A DNA stretch of 64,000 nucleotides from JAGRKR01 sp041397725 (GTDB lineage: Bacteria; Pseudomonadota; Alphaproteobacteria; Rhizobiales; Hyphomicrobiaceae): NCBI GenBank assembly GCA_041397725.1, contig JAWKVZ010000006.1:272217-336216 (forward strand), read 5' to 3'. Shown here in pieces: positions 27,678-36,397 of this stretch. The notes under the pieces were generated by a model. That model saw nothing but the letters and a program-made list of their open reading frames with translations. It did not search any database and had not been told where the DNA came from. Within the stretch, counting starts at the first letter, position 1. Each line of letters starts with the position of its first letter. The translations under genes and the position numbers were made by a program.

Positions 27678-28319
27678 ATGAAACGCGAACGCAGCGACAT
27701 CGTCGGCGTCGTCCTGGCCGGAGGCCTGTCACGACGCATGGGCGGTGGCGACAAGGGCCTGCTCGACGTCGCCGGCAAGCCGATGCTGACGCGGGTCGTC
27801 GAACGCCTGACGCCGCAGGTCTCGTGTATCGTCATCAATGCCAACGGCCCGCCGGAGCGGTTCGCCGGCTATGGCCTGCCCGTCGTGGCGGACCCCATCG
27901 ACGGGTTCGCCGGACCACTCGCGGGCGTGCTTGCCGGCATGCGCTGGACGCGCGAAGCCATGCCGTCCGCCACTGCGATCGCTACCGTATCGAGCGACGC
28001 GCCGTTCATCCCGCTCGATCTCGTGGCGCGTCTGGCGCAAGCCGTTGGCGACCGCACCAACGCCATCGCCATCGCCAAGTCCGAGGGGCACCTGCATCCC
28101 GTCATCGGCCTGTGGCCGGTGGCGCTGGCGGACGACCTCGAGGCGGCGCTTGCCGATGGCGTCCGCAAGGTCCTCAACTGGACGGACCGCCACGGCACGG
28201 TGCCGGTGGCATTCGAGGCGGTCACGATCGGTACGGCCGCGATCGATCCGTTCTTCAACGCCAATACGCCCGACGAGCTGGCGACGGCAACGCGCCTGTT
28301 GAGCGAGGGGCGGTCATGA
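27678..28319 (+). CDS. mobA: Molybdenum cofactor guanylyltransferase
   Basis: About 213 residues. The nucleotidyltransferase signature 'GVVLAGGLSRRMGGGDKGLL' is at the N-terminus, and 'VADPIDGFAGPLAGVLAGM' and 'SSDAPFIPLDLV' follow. MobA transfers GMP from GTP to molybdopterin, making the guanine-dinucleotide cofactor needed by DMSO-reductase-family enzymes such as the formate dehydrogenase encoded at 41-44 kb. An ATG at 27642 is also in frame; 27678 is preferred for a weak GGA site. Its last bases overlap mobB (ATGA). Confidence 0.95.
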   Translation: MKRERSDIVGVVLAGGLSRRMGGGDKGLLDVAGKPMLTRVVERLTPQVSCIVINANGPPERFAGYGLPVVADPIDGFAGPLAGVLAGMRWTREAMPSATAIATVSSDAPFIPLDLVARLAQAVGDRTNAIAIAKSEGHLHPVIGLWPVALADDLEAALADGVRKVLNWTDRHGTVPVAFEAVTIGTAAIDPFFNANTPDELATATRLLSEGRS

Positions 28320-28924
28320 CCCGCCCCAGCGCAGCCCGCAACACGCCGATGATAGGCATCGCCGGCTGGAAGAAATCCGGCAAGACCACGCTTACCGTGC
28401 GACTGGTCGAGGAGTTCACACGCCGCGGTCTGGTCGTCGCCACGCTGAAGCACGCCCACCACAGCTTCCAGATCGACGACGCCGAGACCGACAGCGCACG
28501 TCATCGCAAGGCCGGTGCGCGTCAGGTCGCCATCGTCTCCGGCCACCGCTGGGCCATGGTCCGCGAGCTCGAAGGCAGGCCGGAGCCTGATTTCGCCGAT
28601 GTCGTCTCCTGGCTGGACCCGGCCGATCTGATCATTGTCGAAGGCTACAAGTCGGCACCGATCCCCAAGATCGAGGCGCGGCGCACAGCCTCCGCCAAGG
28701 GTCGCCACCTCGCTGACGACGATCCCCTGGTCATCGCCGTCGCCGCCGATCACGACGTATCACCGACGCGGCTGCCCGTCTTCCGTCTCGACGACATCGC
28801 CGCCATCGCCGACTTCATCGCCCAGGCGGTCGGACCACTCCAGGCAAGCCGCGAGCCGCGCGACGCCTCGGCTCCTCCCGGCGAGACCGGCAAGGCCGCC
28901 GGCGGGCGGCGGAGCGCCACCTGA
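28316..28924 (+). CDS. mobB: Molybdopterin-guanine dinucleotide biosynthesis adaptor MobB
   Basis: 202 residues. A P-loop GTPase with Walker A GWKKSGKTT (17-25), 'ATLKHAHHSF' and 'DLIIVEGYKSAPIPKIE', all typical of MobB. It binds GTP and assists MobA; its loss is usually mild. It overlaps mobA by 4 bp. The last ~30 residues are a Pro/Gly/Arg-rich tail not needed for the fold. Confidence 0.94.
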   Translation: MTRPSAARNTPMIGIAGWKKSGKTTLTVRLVEEFTRRGLVVATLKHAHHSFQIDDAETDSARHRKAGARQVAIVSGHRWAMVRELEGRPEPDFADVVSWLDPADLIIVEGYKSAPIPKIEARRTASAKGRHLADDDPLVIAVAADHDVSPTRLPVFRLDDIAAIADFIAQAVGPLQASREPRDASAPPGETGKAAGGRRSAT

Positions 28925-28941
28925 CACGGAGACGCATACCC

Positions 28942-29826
28942 ATGCGCCTGCTGCTGCTGATCCTCTCGGTCCTGCTGGCCATCACCGCGGCCCGTGCCAG
29001 CGACGAGCCCCCTCGCGTACCGCCGGGACGGCACCCGGGCGGCGTCATCGTGGCTCTATTCGATACCGGCGTGAACTATACGCTGCCCGAGATCGCCGCC
29101 CGGCTCGCCCGCGATGGCGAGGGTGATCTCGTCGGCTGGGACTTCGAGACCAACAGCCTCAGACCGTTTGACCGCCGGCCGGGCGACCCGCGCCCCAAGC
29201 CGCAACGCCACGGCACGACGGTGGCGAGCATCGTCATCAGGGAGGCACCGGCCGCCAGCCTGATGCCGCTCCGCTACCGCGCCAACGACCCGATGAGCTT
29301 CGCCCGCATGGTCGGCTTCGTCGCGCAAAGTCCCGCGCGCATCGTCGCCATGCCGCTCGGCGGTCCGCGCAAGGACGACTGGGAGCCATTCCGACGCGCC
29401 GCCCTGCTGGCCCGCAACGTGCTCTTCATCGTGTCCGCCGGCAACGACGGCCGGGACATCGACGCCCAGCCCATCTATCCCGCCGGCTTCGGCCTGCCCA
29501 ATGTACTGGTGGTCGCCGCCACCGACGCCTTCGGCCGCTTCACACCAGAAGCCAACTGGGGGGCGAAGACCGTCGACATCGCCACGCCGGCCGAGCGCAT
29601 CGAGGCCTTGACGTTCGAAGGTGCGCGCACACAGGCCTCCGGCTCGAGCTTCGCCGTGCCGCGCATCGCCGCGCTCGCCGCGCGCCTGCTCGCCGCCGAG
29701 CCCAAGCTCGACGCCGTCGCGCTCAAGGCGCGGATCATCTCTTTTGCGGGCGCCAATCCCGGCGAGCGCACGCCGCGCACGCGCCACGGCTGGATTCCGG
29801 ACCCGAGCCGTCCCGCCCGGCCTTGA
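28942..29826 (+). CDS. Secreted subtilisin-like (S8) serine peptidase
   Basis: 294 residues. A signal peptide (about 1-19) is followed directly by a compact S8 domain with the triad Asp41 (LFDTGVN), His90 (QRHGTTVAS) and Ser236 (SGSSFAVP), plus the oxyanion Asn168 (SAGNDG). There is almost no propeptide, and the usual GTSMA is GSSFA. It is short for the family. It starts 17 bp after mobB and so is probably co-transcribed, which links it by position to cofactor synthesis and the FDH locus without a known reason. Confidence 0.88.
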   Translation: MRLLLLILSVLLAITAARASDEPPRVPPGRHPGGVIVALFDTGVNYTLPEIAARLARDGEGDLVGWDFETNSLRPFDRRPGDPRPKPQRHGTTVASIVIREAPAASLMPLRYRANDPMSFARMVGFVAQSPARIVAMPLGGPRKDDWEPFRRAALLARNVLFIVSAGNDGRDIDAQPIYPAGFGLPNVLVVAATDAFGRFTPEANWGAKTVDIATPAERIEALTFEGARTQASGSSFAVPRIAALAARLLAAEPKLDAVALKARIISFAGANPGERTPRTRHGWIPDPSRPARP

Positions 29827-29873
29827 AGGCGCTCAGGCCGTGACGCCGGGCACGAGCGCGGCCCACAAACCGC

Positions 29874-31031
29874 TCAGCGTGGCCGTGCGGGCAGGCGCGG
29901 ACCGCTTCCGGACTGCGGCGGCGGGCGTCGATCGGCGAGAAACCGCTCCGCCGCCTCGACCGCGCGTGGATTGTGCGCCTCGATGAGCGCGAGTGCGCGC
30001 GCGACGAGCGCGGAATTGCCGGTCCACTTGCCAACCTGGATGGCGAAGCGGTGAACGGTGGGATCGCGCGGGATAACCTTCAGAAGCCAATCGAGGTGCG
30101 GCGTCTCCTCCTGCCAGCGGCGCTGCAAATGCAGGGCGACCACGAGGCCGACCCGCGTGTTGATGGCATTCGGATCGTCGGCCAGTGAGCGCTCGAACAG
30201 GGACACCGAGCGGGCGAGATCCCGCATGCGGCCGACCGCCTGAGCGGCGAGATCCATGTGCTGGCGATTGCCGGTCGCGCTGCACCATCGTTCGAGCAAC
30301 GCGACCAGCCGCGCCCGGTCCTCGGCGCGCGGACGCCGGGCTTCGTCCAGCACGCGATCACACTCGCGGTAGCTCTTGCCGAGCACGCCGCTGGCCTCGC
30401 GATGCTGCGGACCGGAACGGGCGCGCAGCCTGGCGAGCTCGGTGGCCGGGATCGCCTCGTAGCGTCCTTCGCCGCCCGAGGCGACGATGGCAACGAGGCG
30501 GCCGTCCTGGTCCACGAGCGCGCCGCCGCTGTTGCCCGGTTGCGTGTGCGCCGAGTGATGCAGACGCGCGAGCGCATGCCCCGTGGCCGGGCGGACCAGC
30601 ACGCGGCCTTCCGCAAACACGGTAATCTCACGACTGGCGACGTCCTGCCCCAACACGAAGAGGCGCGGCTCTGCCGCCAGCGCCGCCGGCGACAAGGTCG
30701 GCCCAGCCGGCAGCGTTGCCCGGACGAACACGAGATCGCCGGGGTAATCCGTCGCCAAGACCTCGCCCTTGACCGTTTTGCCGTCGCCCAAGCGGATGGT
30801 CAAAGCCGCCTCGTCGGCCACGACATGACGGTTGGTGACGAGCAGGTCGGGACCGATGCGGACCGCGCTCGCATAGGGCTGATAGCCCGCGACGGGGAAC
30901 ACGGCGGCCATAGCCTGGCAAACAGGGGCCGGCGCCCGGCAGGCCTCGCGCGCTGCCGCGGGGCGGCACGACGCCGCGATCAGGAAGACGGCGCACCAGC
31001 ACAGCACTGCTGTGCCGGTCGTTCGTGACAA
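29874..31031 (-). CDS. Secreted trypsin-like protease with helical-repeat tail
   Basis: About 385 residues. No ATG suits the start. A TTG at 31031 (GAGG 8 bases upstream) gives a tidy signal peptide (hydrophobic 'VLCWCAVFLIAAS'); a GTG at 31064 would add 11 residues. The protease domain carries His of TNRHVV, Asp of PGDLVFV and Ser of QPGNSGGAL, i.e. a complete HtrA/trypsin-type triad, but no PDZ domain follows. The C-terminal third is helical with tetratricopeptide-like repeats. A Cys in IAASC could make it a lipoprotein. It converges on the S8 peptidase gene, only 47 bp away. Confidence 0.8.
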   Translation of the reverse strand: MSRTTGTAVLCWCAVFLIAASCRPAAAREACRAPAPVCQAMAAVFPVAGYQPYASAVRIGPDLLVTNRHVVADEAALTIRLGDGKTVKGEVLATDYPGDLVFVRATLPAGPTLSPAALAAEPRLFVLGQDVASREITVFAEGRVLVRPATGHALARLHHSAHTQPGNSGGALVDQDGRLVAIVASGGEGRYEAIPATELARLRARSGPQHREASGVLGKSYRECDRVLDEARRPRAEDRARLVALLERWCSATGNRQHMDLAAQAVGRMRDLARSVSLFERSLADDPNAINTRVGLVVALHLQRRWQEETPHLDWLLKVIPRDPTVHRFAIQVGKWTGNSALVARALALIEAHNPRAVEAAERFLADRRPPPQSGSGPRLPARPR

Positions 31032-31088
31032 GACGGGGGCCTCGCGGTTAGCGTAGTTCCTCACGCGCTCGAGCAAAGGATGCCTCCC

Positions 31089-31421
31089 ATGTCTCCGATG
31101 AACCGCAAGGACCGGCTCGCCGCCCGTGCCCAGGGGCACCTCGACACCATGGCCTTCCTGAAGGTCGCCGACAAGTTCATCGACGTGGCCAACCGCGAGA
31201 ACAAGCGCATCAAGGCCGACCAGCTCCACATGGCCTTTCTCTATGCCGCGGCGCGCTACAATGCCTTCGTCGCGAAGGCGGTGCTCGCCGTGCCTGATCA
31301 GGAGGCGTTCGTGCAGGAGATGGCCGGACACTACCAGGAGATGCTGCGGCAGCACCTCGCCGACCCCAGCGTCGGCTCCGGGCCGGCCGATGGCACCGGC
31401 AGCAGCCCGGGCGACGGCTAG
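31089..31421 (+). CDS. DUF3144 family protein
   Basis: 110 residues. The family pattern 'FLKVADKFIDVAN', 'MAFLYAAARYNAFVA' and 'YQEMLRQHL' is clear; the all-helical family is of unknown function. Start ATG at 31089 chosen because AAAGGA lies 8 bases upstream. Its last 4 bases overlap the end of the converging DUF3306 gene. The C-terminal tail is a Gly/Ser-rich extension. Confidence 0.85.
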   Translation: MSPMNRKDRLAARAQGHLDTMAFLKVADKFIDVANRENKRIKADQLHMAFLYAAARYNAFVAKAVLAVPDQEAFVQEMAGHYQEMLRQHLADPSVGSGPADGTGSSPGDG

Positions 31422-32125
31422 CCGCCCGTCTCTCGACTGCGATCGATGGACGCGCCCGGCGCGGCCTCGGCGACCTCGACGGCCGGCGCCTTGCCTGCCG
31501 TCTCGCCGGGCTCACGGCCTCTGACGACCTCATCGGTGGTCTGCGTCACCTCGCTCGCAGGTGTGGCGTCGTCCCCGCTCGCATCGGCAGCGGCCGTCGC
31601 CTGCGCGTCGGGCGCGGCGCCGTCCTCGGCGGCAACCTCGGCCTCCTCGACCGGCTGGCCGAGATTCTCCCACTCAGCCACCTCCTCGTCCGACATGAAG
31701 CCCCGACCGACGCGATAGGACGTTTGAATGTCGGGCGTCGCCCAGACGGCATCGGAGAAATCCTCGATATAATCGTCGAGACCATCGAGATTTGCGAGCA
31801 GCGGATTGGACACCCACAGGCGGCGGAGTGCCTTCTGGCGCACCCATTCCGGCACGCCGGGCTGCATGAATCGCGTGTAGTCCGAGCCATAGTCGAGGGC
31901 GTCGAAGTCGATGGCTGCGATCTCCTCCTCGGTCATGGGCGACGCCCCGCCCGGCGTCGCGTCGTCCTCGCTCCGCCCCTCCGTCGGCTGTCGCGCCGGA
32001 TCATGATCGGCAGTGACCGCGGCCTCGGCCTGCTCCGGCGCCGTCTCCTCGACCGGCAGGCCGTCGCGCGAGGCCGCCTTGCGGCGGGACCAGCGCTCCA
32101 TGAAGCTCTTGGCGTCCTCAGCCAT
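31418..32125 (-). CDS. DUF3306 family protein, FDH-associated
   Basis: 235 residues. It opens with 'FMERWSRRKA' and includes the family core 'IDFDALDYGSDYTRFMQPGVPEWVRQKALRRLWVSNP' (given here only as its position, about 91-128) with strongly acidic flanks. DUF3306 genes co-occur with DUF3305 and formate dehydrogenase operons in proteobacteria; they are presumed FDH maturation or assembly factors. The start overlaps the DUF3305 gene end by 8 bp. The C-terminal ~80 residues are Ala/Glu/Thr-rich and probably disordered. Confidence 0.88.
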   Translation of the reverse strand: MAEDAKSFMERWSRRKAASRDGLPVEETAPEQAEAAVTADHDPARQPTEGRSEDDATPGGASPMTEEEIAAIDFDALDYGSDYTRFMQPGVPEWVRQKALRRLWVSNPLLANLDGLDDYIEDFSDAVWATPDIQTSYRVGRGFMSDEEVAEWENLGQPVEEAEVAAEDGAAPDAQATAAADASGDDATPASEVTQTTDEVVRGREPGETAGKAPAVEVAEAAPGASIDRSRETGG

Positions 32126-32675
32126 TGCGATCCCTCTCCCGCGTGGCGAGCCGCATGCGTTCGCGCAGCTCCACCAGCGGCTCCTGTCCGAACTTGTACT
32201 CCTCGTGCGCCTTCACCTTGTCGCGCATGCGCTTGATGAAGGGCTGGTCGACATGATGGGCGTCGATGAATTCCCGCAGCAGCTCGGCAAGCAGCTCAGG
32301 CATCGGCACGCGTGCGATGATGTCGCTGCCTTCGAGGCCGTAGGCCTCCGCCTCGAACGGCGAGACGGTGACGGCGGCCACGTCGACCCGGTCGTCGTCG
32401 CCATCCTCGTTCTGCCGGAGCACGACGTAGACGGCCGGATCGCCATCCTCGAGATTGAGCTGGTAGGCCGCCGTCTCCTTGCGGTGCAGCTCGACCTGCT
32501 GCGTTCCTGCATGATAGAGCACGGCGGTTTCGCTGCGTCCAAGCTCACGCCAGGGCTCGCCGGCGGGCTGGCCGATGAAGACCTCGACAGGCCGCCAGAC
32601 ATGATCCTGCCAGGGATTATCGATGCTCTCCCGCGCGACGATCACGCTCAAGGGTATGGTCAAGGTCGTTTCCAT
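32118..32675 (-). CDS. DUF3305 family protein, FDH-associated
   Basis: 185 residues. It begins 'TLTIPLSVIVARESIDNPWQDHVW', with 'VELHRKETAAYQLNLED' and 'DPAVYVVLRQ', characteristic of DUF3305. Function is unknown; in many genomes it sits between a polyferredoxin gene and DUF3306 near formate dehydrogenase, as here. First gene of a two-gene unit that diverges from the polyferredoxin gene at 32812 across a 136-bp region holding an AT-rich palindrome. Confidence 0.88.
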   Translation of the reverse strand: METTLTIPLSVIVARESIDNPWQDHVWRPVEVFIGQPAGEPWRELGRSETAVLYHAGTQQVELHRKETAAYQLNLEDGDPAVYVVLRQNEDGDDDRVDVAAVTVSPFEAEAYGLEGSDIIARVPMPELLAELLREFIDAHHVDQPFIKRMRDKVKAHEEYKFGQEPLVELRERMRLATRERDRNG

Positions 32676-32711
32676 ACGTGCCGACAGGCTCCATCGCTTC
32701 CAGATTGGCGA

Positions 32712-32724
32712 TATAGACTATAAT
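32712..32724. promoter_or_regulatory. Divergent control region: TATAAT and small palindrome
   Basis: Between DUF3305 and the polyferredoxin gene, TATAG-A-CTATA (32712-32722) is a perfect 5-bp inverted repeat that overlaps a perfect TATAAT (32719-32724) on the plus strand. Neither strand has a good -35, so an activator may be needed. The plus-strand start would be near 32731. Confidence 0.45.
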
Positions 32725-32811
32725 CCAAGTCACGCCCGAGCGCATCGCGCCGCTGGCGCAGGCTAAGCTTGCAACACGACCGGCGGAGCCGCGAGATTCG
32801 ATGGAGACCAG

Positions 32812-34881
32812 ATGAATCGACCCATGCCACCGCGCAAGCTCCTCGTCTGCAATTGCCAGGGCTCGATGGAAATCGACGGCAAGGCCCTTGCGCGCGCGCT
32901 CGGCGCTGGCGAGCCTCTCCCCGTGGCGCGGGAGCTGTGCCGATCGCAGATGGCGCTGTTCGAGCAGGCGGTCCTTGGCGGAGAGCCGCTTCTCGTCGCG
33001 TGCACCCAGGAAGCGCCGCTCTTCGACGAGTTCGCCACGCCGCCAGACGACGATCAGGCGGCGCCAGACATCACCTATACGAATATCCGCGAGCGGGCGG
33101 GCTGGTGCGCCGACAAGAGCAAAGCACTTCCCAAGATGGCGGCCCTGCTGGCGGAGGCGGCCGTGCCGGGCCGCCCGACGGGCCTCATGACGCTCAAGTC
33201 CGAAGGCGTGACGCTCGTCTACGGCAGTGGCCAGGTTGCACTCGACGCCGCCAGGGAGCTGTCGCGACGGCTCTCCGTCTCGCTGCTGCTGTCCGACTCC
33301 GACGAGGCCCTGCCGCCCGCCATCATGACCGTGCCCATTCACAAGGGCCGCATCCGCAAGGCGAGCGGCCACCTCGGCGCCTTCGCCATCGAGGTCGACG
33401 GCTACGCGCCCGTGCTGCCGTCCTCGCGCGGCACGCTCGAGTTCGCCATGGCTCGCGACGGCGCGCGCTCCGACTGCGATCTCATCCTGGACCTCTCCGG
33501 CGGCGCGCCGCTGTTCAGCGGCCACGAGCACCGCGACGGCTACCTGTGGGCCGACCCGGCGAGCCCGGTCGCCGTCGCGCAAGCGCTCCTGCGCATCTCG
33601 GACCTCGTCGGCGAATTCGAGAAACCGCTCTATGTCGGCTACGACGCCGGCATCTGTGCGCATTCACGCAGCGGCCGGCCGGGTTGCAACCGCTGTCTCG
33701 ACGTCTGCCCGACCGGCGCCATCAGCCCGGACGGCGACGGCGTGACGATCAAGAGCAGCATCTGCGGCGGCTGCGGCAATTGCAGCGCGGTCTGCCCGAC
33801 GGGCGCCGTGAGCTATGCCTATCCGACGCGGCAGGACGCCTTGCAGCGCCTCGACGTCATGCTCTCGACCTACCTCGCAGCCGGCGGCAGCGCCCCGGTG
33901 CTGCTCGTCCACGACGCCGGCAGCGGCGGCGACACGATAGGCGCGCTGGCCCGCTATGGCGACGGCCTGCCCGTGAACGTGCTGCCGCTCTCGCTGCACT
34001 CGGTGTTCCAGGTTGGCCACGAGGTCATGCTGTCGGCCCTCGTGGCGGGCTTCGAGCATGTGGTGGTCCTCGCGCCGGCCAACCGGGCCGAGGACATGCC
34101 CTCCCTCACCGAGGCCGCCACTCTGACGCAAGCCTTCCTGACGGCGATGGGCACCGCCGACCGGCGACTGCACGTCGTCGAGACCGCCGATCCCGATGTG
34201 CTCGCCGAGGCGCTCACCGGTCTTTCCCGCGTATCCGCGCTCGCGCGCCGTCGTCTGCCGCAGCTCGACAACAAGCGCGAGATCGCCCGATGGGCGCTGT
34301 CCGCTCTCAACGAGGCGGCAGCGACGCCCCAGACCGTTGCCCCCCTGCCCTCCGGCTCGCCCTACGGCCGCACGCTGATCGATACGGAGAGCTGCACGCT
34401 GTGCCTCGCCTGCGTCGGCGCCTGTCCTGCCAACGCACTGCGGGACAACCCGGAGCGCCCCGAGCTGACCTTCACCGAAGCCGCGTGCGTGCAATGCGGC
34501 ATCTGCGTCGCCACGTGCCCGGAGAAGGCCATCGCGCTCGAGCCCCGCTACGACTTCACGCCGGCCGCGCTCTCGCCGGTCCACGTCAAGAGCGAGGAGC
34601 CGTTCGCCTGCATCCGCTGCAGCAAGCCGTTCGGCACGAAGAGCGCCATCGAGCGCGTCGTGCAGAAGCTCGAAGGCAAGCACTGGATGTTCGCCGGCAC
34701 CGCCCAGAGCAAGCTCATCCAGATGTGCGACACCTGCCGCGTCGTCACGCTCGCCGAGGAGGGCAGCGATCCCTTCACGAGCGGAAAGCGGCCACGCATC
34801 CGCACCACGGACGACTACGCCGCCGCCGAGGAGCAGGCCCGCAAGACCGGGCGCAAGCCCGAGGACTTCCTGGACGATTGA
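32812..34881 (+). CDS. Polyferredoxin (four 4Fe-4S motifs), FDH-associated
   Basis: 689 residues. An N-terminal region with scattered cysteines (C13, C15, C43, C64) is followed by two CxxCxxCxxxC-type clusters: C282/292/295/299 and C318/321/324/328 with C528/531/534/538 and C559/562/565/569 forming a second pair. Two further CxxC pairs (C600/603 and C639/642) near the C-terminus look like a zinc or extra FeS site. No signal peptide: cytoplasmic. This is the large iron-sulfur protein that accompanies DUF3305/DUF3306 in FDH loci; it may feed electrons or FeS/sulfur to FDH maturation. Function not proved. Confidence 0.87.
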   Translation: MNRPMPPRKLLVCNCQGSMEIDGKALARALGAGEPLPVARELCRSQMALFEQAVLGGEPLLVACTQEAPLFDEFATPPDDDQAAPDITYTNIRERAGWCADKSKALPKMAALLAEAAVPGRPTGLMTLKSEGVTLVYGSGQVALDAARELSRRLSVSLLLSDSDEALPPAIMTVPIHKGRIRKASGHLGAFAIEVDGYAPVLPSSRGTLEFAMARDGARSDCDLILDLSGGAPLFSGHEHRDGYLWADPASPVAVAQALLRISDLVGEFEKPLYVGYDAGICAHSRSGRPGCNRCLDVCPTGAISPDGDGVTIKSSICGGCGNCSAVCPTGAVSYAYPTRQDALQRLDVMLSTYLAAGGSAPVLLVHDAGSGGDTIGALARYGDGLPVNVLPLSLHSVFQVGHEVMLSALVAGFEHVVVLAPANRAEDMPSLTEAATLTQAFLTAMGTADRRLHVVETADPDVLAEALTGLSRVSALARRRLPQLDNKREIARWALSALNEAAATPQTVAPLPSGSPYGRTLIDTESCTLCLACVGACPANALRDNPERPELTFTEAACVQCGICVATCPEKAIALEPRYDFTPAALSPVHVKSEEPFACIRCSKPFGTKSAIERVVQKLEGKHWMFAGTAQSKLIQMCDTCRVVTLAEEGSDPFTSGKRPRIRTTDDYAAAEEQARKTGRKPEDFLDD

Positions 34882-34902
34882 GGCCGCCCCCGTCCGTCAG
34901 CG

Positions 34903-35922
34903 TCAGGCGTCGGGGCGCAGCGGCAGGTTGGTGATGAGGTTCTGCGGCTTCATTTTGAGCCGCTGATCGCTCGTCATGGCCAGCGCCAGATAGATCGGAT
35001 GGCCTTCGACGCGCTCGATGACGCGGCGGGAATCAAGAATACGCAAGCGGAAGAGACCGAGGATGCGGTCCATGGCACTGCGGCTGGGCGAGCCGCCTTC
35101 GTAGAGCGCGTTGAGGATGCCCGTCGATTCGCGGTCGAGCCCGACGTGCCAGCGCCAGTCGTCGTCGTCGATGCGCGACATCGGCTCGACGCGCGCCTCG
35201 ATCCCGAGCATGTGGGCGAGCCAGGCTTCGACGACGCGGGCAAAGGCGTCCGGCCCCGGCTGCTCGAAGCGGAAGTCGATGACCGTATCGAAGCGGTCGG
35301 ACCGCGCCCAGTAGATGTCCTGGTTGTCGCGTGTCAGCACGTCGAGCGCCACCGTCCGCATCGGTGTCCCCGTCGCCGCCAGGAGTTGGCCGATGCCCGT
35401 CTCGGTGCGCGCCCGGGCGTGCATCTCGACGATCTCCTCGTCGGCCAGCATGATGCGCCCGTCCTCGGTCGAGACCTTCTGCTCGCGAAAGAACAGCTCG
35501 GCGGCGCGCAAGCGGATCGCATCGGTGCTGTCCGCAAGCACATTGGCCAGGATCGCATGCACCATCTGATCCACGAAGAGCGGGGGAAGGTGCATGTGCG
35601 ATTGCCGCATGAGGTGGAGATACGCGCCTTCGAGGGTCCCCGAGGCCATCAGAATGTCGCGGAAGTCGAGCATCAGGCGATAGCTCTCGGCCACATCGTC
35701 GTCACCGATGCCTTCGAGCTCGGCCTCCGACACCTGCAACGCGGGGTCAGCCATGAGCGCGTCGTGAAGTGCGACCTCGGCAGGCGTCGACTCGTCGATC
35801 GGCGCGAGCTCTGGGCGGCAGAGGTAGGCGCGCAGGAAGTCGGGCGTCACGCCGAGCCAGCCCTCCCCGCTTCGCTCGAGCAGACGCACGCCGGAAGCTT
35901 GCCAGAACTCACGCTTCGTCAT
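34903..35922 (-). CDS. DUF6352 family protein
   Basis: 339 residues, beginning 'MTKREFWQASGVRLLER'. No catalytic motif is visible; a helix-rich N-terminal half contains 'DDVAESYRLMLDFRDILMA' and the C-terminal half is mixed. It is a conserved unknown found beside FDH genes in alphaproteobacteria. Start at 35922 overlaps the DUF6505 gene by 14 bp, so translation is coupled. Last gene of the long minus-strand FDH operon, converging on the polyferredoxin gene. Confidence 0.8.
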   Translation of the reverse strand: MTKREFWQASGVRLLERSGEGWLGVTPDFLRAYLCRPELAPIDESTPAEVALHDALMADPALQVSEAELEGIGDDDVAESYRLMLDFRDILMASGTLEGAYLHLMRQSHMHLPPLFVDQMVHAILANVLADSTDAIRLRAAELFFREQKVSTEDGRIMLADEEIVEMHARARTETGIGQLLAATGTPMRTVALDVLTRDNQDIYWARSDRFDTVIDFRFEQPGPDAFARVVEAWLAHMLGIEARVEPMSRIDDDDWRWHVGLDRESTGILNALYEGGSPSRSAMDRILGLFRLRILDSRRVIERVEGHPIYLALAMTSDQRLKMKPQNLITNLPLRPDA

Positions 35923-36397
35923 CGACAACCTTCCAGATCCTGGCGTGCTGCGGCTCGCCGGTGGGCGGACGTATCTTACGGAATTCCTCGCGGATGCGAC
36001 CACTCGAGTCGAGCGTGCGCCGCACCGTGAAGACGGTATTGATCGCGACATCCCGGCACAACTCGGCCACGAACGCGGTCTCCTCCTCTGCCGCCGGCAT
36101 CGCCGCCTCGAGCGTCGGTGCACCGTACGCGTTCACGAAGTGGCTGGCGAGACGCCAGGCGAGCTCGTCACAGACACCGTCGCCGGCCTCCGCGACGACG
36201 GCGAATGTAGAGCGGCCGAATGACGGCAGCCCCAGAAAGCCGTTGGCAAAGGCCTGGCGCACCTTGCCGACCAGAGCCTCGCGCTCCACGCCCGCGAACG
36301 CGAAGGCGCCGGATACGGCCCATTCCGATTCCGCGGCCGCAACCTCATACACCCGCTCGTCGCTTCGATCGAAGCGGATGGTGCGCAGGAGTTTCAC
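35909..36397 (-). CDS. DUF6505 family protein
   Basis: 162 residues, beginning 'MKLLRTIRFDRSDERVYEVA' and containing 'EWAVSGAFAFAG' and 'FANGFLGLPSFG'. It is a conserved protein of unknown function that occurs with DUF6352 and the biotin/lipoate-ligase-like gene in FDH loci. It overlaps both neighbours (4 bp with the ligase-like gene, 14 bp with DUF6352). Confidence 0.82.
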   Translation of the reverse strand: MKLLRTIRFDRSDERVYEVAAAESEWAVSGAFAFAGVEREALVGKVRQAFANGFLGLPSFGRSTFAVVAEAGDGVCDELAWRLASHFVNAYGAPTLEAAMPAAEEETAFVAELCRDVAINTVFTVRRTLDSSGRIREEFRKIRPPTGEPQHARIWKVVDDEA

